The notes beneath the pieces are model-generated. The model saw only the letters and a program-made list of their open reading frames with translations. It had not been told where the DNA came from and made no database searches. A program made the translations under genes and the position numbers. Source: Planobacterium oryzisoli (GTDB lineage Bacteria; Bacteroidota; Bacteroidia; Flavobacteriales; Weeksellaceae). From it: a DNA stretch of 64,000 bases. Positions 34,365 through 43,300 of this stretch are shown piece by piece (within the stretch, counting starts at the first letter, position 1; every line of letters starts with the position of its first letter). The stretch lies in contig NZ_JADKYY010000010.1 in assembly GCF_015354315.1 (NCBI RefSeq), forward strand, positions 1 to 64,000, read 5' to 3'.

Positions 34365-35591
34365 ATGAAGCACTTTATTGTATTATTTCTGTTGATTGCT
34401 GGATTTCTGAGTGCCCAGCAATATTCTTCAGACGATCTATTTCAAATGGCTCGCAATGCAGCATTTAATGACAAGGATTATAATAAGGCAATTAGCCTCT
34501 CACAACAGGCTCTAGAGATTACACCTGATTATACTGATATTTCAATATTTTTAGCTAGACTTTACACTTGGGACGATCAACCAGAGAAAGCGCGTGAAAT
34601 ATTTAAGGAGCTAAAGGAAAAAGGCACAGAAGATGCCGATTTTTTTCTTGCTTATGGATCACTAGAATATTGGAATGATAACAATGAAAAGGCCCTAGAG
34701 ATAGTAAATGAGGGGGTTTCAAAGAACCCCCTCTCATCAGACTTGCTCATTCTAAGAGCTAAGATTAATAACAGTGATCAAAATTATGCCAGTGCGCTCG
34801 CAGATCTGGAGAATGCATTAAAAATTGATCCGCAAAATACCGATGCGCGATCACTTTTAACCAGAGTTCAGTCTAATGGTGTAAAAAACAGTATAGGAGT
34901 TTCATACACGCACTCGCATTTTGATAAGCAGTTTGAAGATGACTGGCGAATCTCTACATTAAGTTATAAACGAGGGACCAAGTTAGGATCTGTGATTTTA
35001 AAATTAAATCATGCCAGCAAGTTTGGTGACTCTGGATTTCAAGGCGAGTTAGAAGCGTACCCAAGGATTTCGGAGACCTTTTATATGTATGTAGGTACGG
35101 GTTATTCTGCAGACGTGGGTATTTTTCCCAAATTTAGACTAGGAGCCTCCTTGTATGCCAATCTTCCTAAAAGTTTTGAGGCTGAAGTTGGCGTTAGACA
35201 TTTGTATTTTAGTGACGGTCTTTGGATGTATACAGCCAGCGTTGGTAAGTATTATAAAAACTTCTGGTTTAATTTCCGGACGTATTTAACCCCATCTTCC
35301 CAAAACGTATCGCATTCCTATACTGCTACAACCCGATATTATTTTAGTGATGCAAACAATTATTTGGGAATTCAAGTAGGAACGGGTATAAGCCCAGAAG
35401 AACAGTTGAATAGTTTGCTTCCTGATGGCGTGTACAAGTTGAAGACATTTAAGGTAGGGGCGGATTATAATTTTACCCTATCGAAAAATAATTTATTCAC
35501 TATTTCCGGCACATACTACCGCCAAGAGTACCGCCCTGAAACTATTGGTAACCAATATGATTTTAGTCTGGGCTACGCCAGAAATTTTTAA
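34365..35591 (+). CDS. TPR plus outer-membrane barrel protein, YaiO type
   Basis: 408 residues. A signal peptide ends near SAQQ (residue 18). Residues about 20-175 form four or five TPR-like helix pairs (for example the repeats around ARLYTWDDQPEKAREIF and ALADLENALKIDPQNTDA). From about 180 to the C-terminal phenylalanine the sequence alternates as expected of an outer-membrane beta barrel and resembles the YaiO family. TPR plus barrel is the plan of exopolysaccharide export porins such as PgaA and BcsC. It converges on the GT2/phosphotransferase gene with a four-base overlap of the ends, which suggests they belong together. Its transport role is inference. Confidence 0.75.
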   Translation: MKHFIVLFLLIAGFLSAQQYSSDDLFQMARNAAFNDKDYNKAISLSQQALEITPDYTDISIFLARLYTWDDQPEKAREIFKELKEKGTEDADFFLAYGSLEYWNDNNEKALEIVNEGVSKNPLSSDLLILRAKINNSDQNYASALADLENALKIDPQNTDARSLLTRVQSNGVKNSIGVSYTHSHFDKQFEDDWRISTLSYKRGTKLGSVILKLNHASKFGDSGFQGELEAYPRISETFYMYVGTGYSADVGIFPKFRLGASLYANLPKSFEAEVGVRHLYFSDGLWMYTASVGKYYKNFWFNFRTYLTPSSQNVSHSYTATTRYYFSDANNYLGIQVGTGISPEEQLNSLLPDGVYKLKTFKVGADYNFTLSKNNLFTISGTYYRQEYRPETIGNQYDFSLGYARNF

Positions 35592-38500
35592 AAGTCCTTT
35601 CGTTTAATATAGTTATTGAAAGTGGAGTCCGGTAGTAACTTTCTGGATTGCAGAAACAAAGAATTTTTTTCAATATACTCTTTATGTGCTTGCTTGGAAG
35701 CTTTTTTAATTAACGGATCAGAAACAGGCGATAAATTAGGAAGTCTATATTGTCCTTGGGGGCTGGTATACACATCTCCATAAATATACTCATCGGATAG
35801 AAATTTACTTTGCATCAGTGGTATATATCTGGACGTTCTAAGGTCTGGCTGTAAGCCAGTTCCTAACCAAGAGGTCTTCGCTGGAACTTTTAAGCCGTAT
35901 AGGTTTTCAAATACGGTGGTTATAAAAGGAGCCACATCGTAGTGACTTACTATAGCTTCAAAGCGGTCCGATTGCGTCAGCAGAGGAGAATAAACTAAAA
36001 ACGGGACTTGGTAGCGGCTGGCTCTGCTCTCAAGTTCTATTTCAGGAATACTGTGATCGCCTGTAATTATAAAAATCGTGTTTTCGAAGAATGGAAATTT
36101 ACGCGCTTCTGTAAAAAAATTCTTTATTGCATAATCGGAATTAACTACTGCAGCTAGTTCATTTTTATAAGTACTTGCAATTTTCTTTTTTGAATCGGGC
36201 AACTCTGAAATGATCTTCTGAGTTTCTTTTGAAAAAAAATCTTGGTCATTAACCTTGAACGGACTATGTGCCGAAAGGGTCATCATTGTGGCCAGCATTG
36301 GTTGCTGTGTTTTTGAGAGGTCCACTAGCAGTTCTGAGAAAACCGCTTGATCTTCGTAGCCCCAGCTCTCTCCCGAGTTCGAGGGTAGTTTACGATACGT
36401 CTTTGGAAAATCTCTTAGATCTTTGATTTTAATAGAAGAAGCTAATAAGTATTTGGACATATTATCAAAATCCGCATCGCCACCATAGTAGTAATTTGCC
36501 CGATAGCCATTTTTTATGAAGATGTTGGCCAAATTAAAATGTTCTGGATACTCACCAAGGTCCAAGAAGCCATTTTTTGCTGTAGGTAAAGAACCGAGTA
36601 TGGCTGGTAACACTTCAAATGTCCTTCCTGAGGAACTATACATGTGGTCCCATACAAGACTCTTTGGTTTCAATGATTGTAAGAAAGGGGTAAAGGAACC
36701 GATGTACCCATTAGAGTCGCTATAGGCCTTTCCTAGACCTTCGACAATAATAAGCACTACATGTGGCTTTTGCTTGGTGGATGTGAAATATTTATCAAAG
36801 AAATTGGTGGAGGTCCTCTCTTTTAAAAAAGGGTAATTGGAATCAAAATTACTTGCTTTTTTAAGTGGTTGAGTACTTTGGGTTGAGCTGATCAATTCTT
36901 CCCAATTTTGTTTGATAAAATATCCCAACTTACTGGTTGACGTATTTTGCTCGTGGTAGGTCACTGTTTTGCTGGCGAATGTGGCTGGAGGTAGTAGTAA
37001 AGATATTATAGCTATAGTGGCTATAGACAATGCAATCCACTCATTACTTTTTAGTTTCAATGTCAGCTTCATAAGAATTTGATAAAGTAGAAGAAGAGCA
37101 ATAAATCCAATCACAAAGTAATTTGCCTTTAAAACTCCCGCCGCCTGCAAGGTGGTTTGTACATCCTGGAGGTTGTAATGCCACAGGTCTGCACCTAAAA
37201 GATTATGAGATTCTTGAAAGTAGATTAAGCATATTAATTGTAAAATTACCATTAGCATTACATAAACTATTGCAAACAGTTCACCTGATTTTTTGTGAAT
37301 TAAGATTATGACAAAACCTAAAGCCATTCCTACGGTAGCTACTAAGACAGAAGTCCGAGCTACATTGGTTAAGAGGGTTATTGTAGTACCAAAAATATCA
37401 GTAAACGGTCTTTCAGAGTGTGCAATAATTACTTCGACTATTCCTAGGATTGATGCCAGGACAATATAGATAAGTGCTGCAGCGGAAGAAAAATAGAGTG
37501 CATGTTTCCAACTTCTGGCCGCTGTAGTTTTTTTGGTGGTATTCTGAGAAAAACCCTGTCGGGTCATTACCCCCCACGAATGGTTTTTTTTGAAATAGTC
37601 TTTGAAACCAAGAACACTCGCCCACACCACCTTCGGATGGAAGTAGAAAGGCTCAATCAAAGCGGTAAGTACAAGCAAGCGGAAATCTTTTCTGTTAGAA
37701 TAAACTTGATAACTTGTTAAGTCCACCAGAATTGCATAAATGGAGAACAAGAATCCGACGGAAAGTACAAGAGAAAGGAGTACAAGAAAAATTTGCCAAT
37801 CTATAACACCAAGAAGTAAGAAAACAAAGAATAAGACATAGCCTGTAAATTCGACTAGAGGTCCTAAGAACTCAAACAAAAACCAGTAGGGGAGACTTAA
37901 CATCCCCATTTTACCGTATTTCTTATTGAATATCATTTTTCGATGGCTCCATAACGTTTCCATCGTTCCGCGCATCCATCGGTTGCGTTGGCGCATTAAA
38001 ATATCTTTTGATTCTGGTGCTTCAGTCCAGCACAAGGGATCTGGAATAGAAACCACATCATAGGGCAGCTCTTTCTCTTCCATGTAGCGGCGCATCCGCA
38101 CTACGAGTTCCATATCTTCTCCAACTGTAGAGGAATCGTATCCTCCGCAAGCTAACACGATTTTTTTATCAAAAACCCCAAATGCTCCAGAAATCAAAAT
38201 AAGACCCGAGGCTCGTGACCAAGCCATTCTTCCTAATATAAAAGCTCTAATATACTCGAGAACTTGCACGCGTGCAAGCCAACTACGAGGCATTTTGACC
38301 TCCACAACCTTTCCGTCTTTAATCGTACAATTGTTTGCTAATCTAATCACTCCACCACATGCGATAACTCTTTTGTCTGTAGTATCCATAAACGGTTTGG
38401 ATAATTTTAGAATAGCATCTTGTTCTAAAATGCAATCTACGTCAATGCATACAAGATACTCCCCGGTGGAAACGTTGATTCCTACATTCAGTGCGTCAGC

Positions 38501-38959
38501 CTTTCCGCCGTTTTCTTTATCTACAACAACGAGTCTTTTGAAGGCAGGATTGGAACTTTTATATATAGCCCTAATCTCCTTAGTAGCAATCTTGTTTTCA
38601 ACGAAGTAGGGTACCTTTTCAAGATGGTATGCTTCCACAAGTCGGGATATGGAATCGTCCTTGCTGCCGTCGTTTATTATGATAATTTCAAGATTTGGGT
38701 AATAGAGAGAAAGCAGTGACCGTACATTTTCCACAACCGTCATCCCTTCGTTATATGCCGGAGCCAGTAACGAGAATCTAGGAGCGTCAGTATTAGATGC
38801 AATTAGACCATAATCAGTTAGAGTATTGCCTTTCTTGTAGTGTTTTACCGCACCCAAAGCATAAACCGCAATCCATGCGTATGTGATTAACACACCCAAA
38901 CCATAGAGTAAAAAGAACCCCATAAGTATATCTATGACAAGATTATTTCCGAACGTCAT
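35588..38959 (-). CDS. Fusion of processive GT2 synthase and LtaS/BcsG-like phosphotransferase
   Basis: 1123 residues, two enzymes in one chain. The first 470 residues form a membrane glycan synthase of the cellulose/PNAG synthase group: a leading membrane segment, PAYNEG and NDGSKDD, DVDC (about 173-176), GED (about 280-282) and QRNRW (about 324-328), then membrane segments. Residues about 485-660 hold about five more membrane spans. Residues about 730-1050 are an alkaline-phosphatase superfamily domain of LtaS/BcsG type: likely metal ligand E740 (IVEGL), nucleophile T780 (SSSGRT), WGYEDQ, TLSAHSPF, and D967-H968 in TGDHS. I infer that it polymerises a sugar and decorates it with a phospho group, as BcsA with BcsG do for cellulose. 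It overlaps the HEAT gene by four bases. Confidence 0.82.
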   Translation of the reverse strand: MTFGNNLVIDILMGFFLLYGLGVLITYAWIAVYALGAVKHYKKGNTLTDYGLIASNTDAPRFSLLAPAYNEGMTVVENVRSLLSLYYPNLEIIIINDGSKDDSISRLVEAYHLEKVPYFVENKIATKEIRAIYKSSNPAFKRLVVVDKENGGKADALNVGINVSTGEYLVCIDVDCILEQDAILKLSKPFMDTTDKRVIACGGVIRLANNCTIKDGKVVEVKMPRSWLARVQVLEYIRAFILGRMAWSRASGLILISGAFGVFDKKIVLACGGYDSSTVGEDMELVVRMRRYMEEKELPYDVVSIPDPLCWTEAPESKDILMRQRNRWMRGTMETLWSHRKMIFNKKYGKMGMLSLPYWFLFEFLGPLVEFTGYVLFFVFLLLGVIDWQIFLVLLSLVLSVGFLFSIYAILVDLTSYQVYSNRKDFRLLVLTALIEPFYFHPKVVWASVLGFKDYFKKNHSWGVMTRQGFSQNTTKKTTAARSWKHALYFSSAAALIYIVLASILGIVEVIIAHSERPFTDIFGTTITLLTNVARTSVLVATVGMALGFVIILIHKKSGELFAIVYVMLMVILQLICLIYFQESHNLLGADLWHYNLQDVQTTLQAAGVLKANYFVIGFIALLLLYQILMKLTLKLKSNEWIALSIATIAIISLLLPPATFASKTVTYHEQNTSTSKLGYFIKQNWEELISSTQSTQPLKKASNFDSNYPFLKERTSTNFFDKYFTSTKQKPHVVLIIVEGLGKAYSDSNGYIGSFTPFLQSLKPKSLVWDHMYSSSGRTFEVLPAILGSLPTAKNGFLDLGEYPEHFNLANIFIKNGYRANYYYGGDADFDNMSKYLLASSIKIKDLRDFPKTYRKLPSNSGESWGYEDQAVFSELLVDLSKTQQPMLATMMTLSAHSPFKVNDQDFFSKETQKIISELPDSKKKIASTYKNELAAVVNSDYAIKNFFTEARKFPFFENTIFIITGDHSIPEIELESRASRYQVPFLVYSPLLTQSDRFEAIVSHYDVAPFITTVFENLYGLKVPAKTSWLGTGLQPDLRTSRYIPLMQSKFLSDEYIYGDVYTSPQGQYRLPNLSPVSDPLIKKASKQAHKEYIEKNSLFLQSRKLLPDSTFNNYIKRKDF

Positions 38960-40002
38960 ATCAATTCACTTTTAGCATGACGAACTATTGCTAATGTAAC
39001 GGTATCGTCTATGTCAGTACTCCATCCCGTCCATGTACCAGACTCCAGATTTTTTGCAGCTTGTATTCTAATATCGGTACTCTTACTATTTAGCAGCTGC
39101 TCTTTAATAAAAGGATATGTGTCTTGGTCCCTTATCTTGCCTAGGGCACACATAATCTCAAGCTGAATCTCGGTGTCTTTATTGTGGTAAATGGAAGTTA
39201 GGATCTTACTAGTACTATCGTTTTCTATGTAGGTTAATGCTGTGATCGTGTTTTTTACGATTTCTTTATTTTCATGTGTTAGGAGCGTAGAAACTTCTGC
39301 ATGCAATTCCCATAGACGGAATTTTTTAACAAGCATCAAGGCCATGGAAACCACGCTTGGATTATCATGTAAAAGCCAAGTTTTTATTTTTTCTAACTGC
39401 TCCGGTTGTACTTCTTTTACTGCTATAAGAAGTCGTAGCATTTGCCATTTGGAAAGCGTTTTATCCAACCTGTCCATGAAATGGAGTCCTTCAAATCCAT
39501 AGTTTTTAACAAGTGCACTTTGTGCTTCCAAATAGACAGTCTTAGAAGGATGGTGAATAAATTCCTTTATTTGGGGCAGCAAGTCTACTTGCTCCATCAC
39601 GGAGAGTTCACGTATTGCTTCTGCTATTGTGCTCTCCCGGTTGGACAGTAATTTATTTAAAGAATAAGTATGAAGATCCATGCTTTGATAATAGGAGCGA
39701 AGCTGCTGTCTCGACGTTCCAGAAAATTTCTGGGACGCCTCTACAATTCGTAGAGTTAGGAGCTTGCGGAAACTATTATTCTTTAAAAGCTTATAGGGAA
39801 TTTGATCATTTCTGTCGGCAATTTCGGTCCTGGTAATTGCCTCCACAAGCAACTGATCAATGAGTAAATTCCATTTCTTTTTTCTTTTAACTTCAAAAAT
39901 TTTCAAGTAATTAAGAATCAACACTATCGCAATCAATATTCCCACAGCCAAGAGAATGCTTAGCAGTGCGAAATAGAGGACCTCGAAGGTTTGGTTCTGC
40001 AT
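38956..40002 (-). CDS. Membrane-anchored HEAT-repeat protein
   Basis: 348 residues. One N-terminal membrane segment (about 9-33) is followed by a basic stretch (KVKRKKKW region), so the rest should be cytoplasmic. From about 110 on, repeats of helix pairs of about 30 residues fit HEAT/Armadillo repeats (blocks such as SKTVYLEAQSALVKNYG, NPSVVSMALMLVKKF, NKEIVKNTITALTYIEN and TEIQLEIMCALGKIRD). No enzyme motif. HEAT repeats bind proteins, so it may dock the receiver protein encoded just upstream onto the synthase encoded just downstream. Eight bases after the receiver gene; four-base overlap with the synthase gene. Confidence 0.78.
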   Translation of the reverse strand: MQNQTFEVLYFALLSILLAVGILIAIVLILNYLKIFEVKRKKKWNLLIDQLLVEAITRTEIADRNDQIPYKLLKNNSFRKLLTLRIVEASQKFSGTSRQQLRSYYQSMDLHTYSLNKLLSNRESTIAEAIRELSVMEQVDLLPQIKEFIHHPSKTVYLEAQSALVKNYGFEGLHFMDRLDKTLSKWQMLRLLIAVKEVQPEQLEKIKTWLLHDNPSVVSMALMLVKKFRLWELHAEVSTLLTHENKEIVKNTITALTYIENDSTSKILTSIYHNKDTEIQLEIMCALGKIRDQDTYPFIKEQLLNSKSTDIRIQAAKNLESGTWTGWSTDIDDTVTLAIVRHAKSELI

Positions 40003-40010
40003 TGAGTCAG

Positions 40011-40364
40011 TTAGTTTTCAAATCGTCTTATCCGTACAAGCAGTTCCGCAGGACTAAACGGTTTCACGATAAAATCAGTCGCACCAAGATTAAAAGCTTC
40101 CAGAACGACGTCTTCTTGCCCTAAACTAGAGAGCATAATCACTGGAATTTTCTTATTCATCTGCTTTACCGCACTTAAAATTTCTATACCTGTTGCAAAG
40201 GGCATCATAATGTCGGTAATAATAAGGTCAACGTTTTCAATCTTCAGAATTTCTATTGCCTCTTTTCCATTACGCGTAATGAGCACATGGTAGCCTTGCT
40301 TTTTCAGATGGTGTTCTACTGTTCTTAATATAAGTTCATCATCTTCTGACAATAATATAGTCAT
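40011..40364 (-). CDS. Stand-alone response regulator receiver (CheY-like)
   Basis: 117 residues, a single REC domain. Acidic pocket EDDE near residue 7, phospho-acceptor D51 (IITDIMMP), the conserved S/T block VIMLSS and the lysine block VKPF near 101. No output domain, so it must act by protein contact, as CheY or Spo0F do, or as an intermediate in a phosphorelay. It overlaps the hybrid kinase gene by four bases and precedes the HEAT-repeat gene by eight, which makes those the likely partner and target. Confidence 0.88.
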   Translation of the reverse strand: MTILLSEDDELILRTVEHHLKKQGYHVLITRNGKEAIEILKIENVDLIITDIMMPFATGIEILSAVKQMNKKIPVIMLSSLGQEDVVLEAFNLGATDFIVKPFSPAELLVRIRRFEN

Positions 40365-43300
40365 AATTCTAATTTTAAGTTTTCAAGTTCCTGCTGGGCT
40401 TTTATTAGCTCCTCTTTTAATTCAGTTAACAGATGCTCTATTTCGTTCCCATTTTTCAGTTGCTCTTCCAGTTCTTTGCATAGGTTAGAAGTGCGCATAA
40501 GTCCGCTGGTGGAAGAAGTGCCTTTTAACTTATGCGCGAGACTCTTAAGTTCTTCTCTGGTTAGTGCATTTGCTTTTAAAGATTCCTGTGCTTTGGAAAT
40601 TTCTTCATTGACCAGGTTAAGAAATACCTGAGCAAATTCTTCATCACCTTGTACTTGTTCTTGTAGTATTTCTTTATCAAGTGTTGGAAAAGTGTCTTCC
40701 AGTAAAGCTGTTTTTTTTGGGGTAGGAATAGAATGCTTTGAAGGAAAGAAACTGAATAGTGCAGTTTCCAGTTCGTTTCTTCGTAACGGTTTTGGCAAAA
40801 ACTCGCTCATCCCTGCGGAAATACATTTTTCTCTCTCTCCTAGGACATTTCCTGCGGTGACTCCAATAATCGGCGTATGCTGATAAGCTGGTAATAACCT
40901 TATCTTCTTTGTAGCTTCTATGCCATCCATAATTGGCATTTGAACGTCCATTAGAATTAAATCGTACTGGTTATTCTGGCAAAGATCTAGTGCTTCTTCA
41001 CCATTTGTAGCTTCACTTGTTTGTACATCCGATCCTATTGTGCTCATCATTTTTATATTCAATACACGATTGACTGGATTGTCATCAACTACCAGTATTT
41101 TTAAGTGGTTAAGTGTACTGTTATCTTTTTCCGTAACTATCGGGCCGGAGTCAGTTAACGGGTTGGTGTAGGTACTGTCTTCTTGCAAACTAGCCCTCTC
41201 TAAAATCGCATAAAGTTCCTCGGATTTTATTGGTTTGATAAGATAGAGTGAATTGAGATCCAGTTTTAGTTTTCGAACTAATTCATGCTCTTCGGAGGAT
41301 GTATGCAAGATGGTGACGGGTTGTTTCTCTCCTTTAGTCTTATAAAGCTCTTGGATTTTGGTGATGGTTTCTGCACCTGTCAGTATCGGCATATGGTAAT
41401 CCATCAAAATAACGTCAAAATCATCTCGCTGCATTAAGATTTGGAGCGCCTCCAATCCGCTAGAGGCAACTACGGACGATATACCCTTATAACGAAGCAT
41501 ATGCTCCATGATTATGCGATTATTTTCATTGTCGTCAACAACAAGTGCATTTTTTAGAGTGATTTTAAATTCAGCCCGCTTCGATTCTTCGTAAGGTAAG
41601 GTAAGGTCAAATGAAAATTCTGATCCTTTACCGGGCTCACTGCGAAGCGTTAACTGGCTGTTCATATAACGTAAAATATTACTAGAAATAGTGAGACCCA
41701 GACCTGTGCCACCGTATTTTTTGCTAACAGAGGAATCTTCCTGAGTAAACGCATCAAAAATACGTTCCTGTTTGTCCTCCGGGATTCCTATGCCTGTGTC
41801 ACGAACTGTAAATCGAAGAGTGACATTGCTGTCCTCCTTTTCAATTTGTTCTACTTTGAGTTCTATCTCTCCTGTTTCGGTAAATTTAAGTGCATTCCCT
41901 AGTAGATTAATAAGTACCTGCCGCGTGCGGGTACTATCCATCCACACCGTTTCCGGAATTTCTGGAGGAACGTTGAGCAGTAGTTCTAACCCTTTCTTTT
42001 GTGCCTGATAGAGTATGATGTTAACCACCTGACCGAGAAGCTCCTTTATATTCTGCTTTTCGATGTACAGTTCCATCTTACCTGACTCGATTTTAGCAAA
42101 ATCAAGTATGTCGTTTATAAGACTAAGTAGAGCTTCACCCGACTCGTTAATGTATTTTAAATATTGATTCTGGACTTCGTTTAGCGGCGTTTGTAAGAGC
42201 AAGTCGGAAAAACCTATTACCCCATTTAATGGAGTCCTTATTTCATGACTCATATTGGCCAGAAACTCCGTTTTGGCAATGCTTGCTCTGTCGGCAAGTT
42301 CTTTGGCTTCTTTAAGTTCTTTTTGAATGTTGATATTATTAGTAATATTAACAATGGAAATAATTACGCCTCCAATAGAGTCGGCAGATATTTTCCAAGG
42401 CTTTACTACCAATTTATAATTTAACCGTCCCTTCTCAGGATGTATTATCTCAAAATTATCATTGCGGTACTCCTTTCCACGGACAGCATTGACATAGAGT
42501 CGCTTTCTCTCCTCAGGTACTACACTAGCTTCGAAAATATGCTTCCCAATAGAAGTTTGTGGAATGTCAAACTCATTGCTCCAAGCACTGCTCATTACCA
42601 TATAACGCAAGTCGTTATCAAGCATTGCAAGTGGAACCGGAGCATTTTCTGCGAACGAACGCATCATGGCCTCTTTTCTTTGCAGTTCTATTAGATTTTT
42701 CTTTTCTTCCGTAACGTCTTGTACAATGCCAAATAGGGAGCGGCACTTCCCTTTCTCAAACTCTGGTACCCCTTTAATTCGTAGCCATATCTGCTCACCT
42801 TCAAAAGTCTGCATCTCGGTTACAAAGTCGTAAGAGATTCCCTTTTCAATGGCTGTATTTATATGGTTTTGTAGAATAAGTTGCTCTTCCTCCTTATAGA
42901 ACTCTAGGATATTTGTCAATGTGGGTTCGAAGTCGTCAGAAACCTTATATATTCGTTTTGTTGAGTCCGACCAAAAGATTTTTCCTGTTTCCAAGTCTAA
43001 ATGCCACCCTCCGACGCGGGCTACTTCATTGGTCTGCATTAAGATCTTCTGAGTAAAAAACAGGTCTTTTTCCAGTTCCATACGTTCTGTCATATTAAGT
43101 GCTGTACTAATTACGTAGGGTTTGTCCTGTTCATCGTAATCTAAAATATTGTGGTACATCCATACCAGACGTTGCCCGTCTTTAGATTTAAGTACCATTG
43201 TGCCCACATCAGAGCCATTTTTTTCTATGCGCTGTAAGTACTGATCAAGAAATACTAAATTTTCTTCTGGTACTAAATTTTTAAGATTGAGTTGCTTTAA

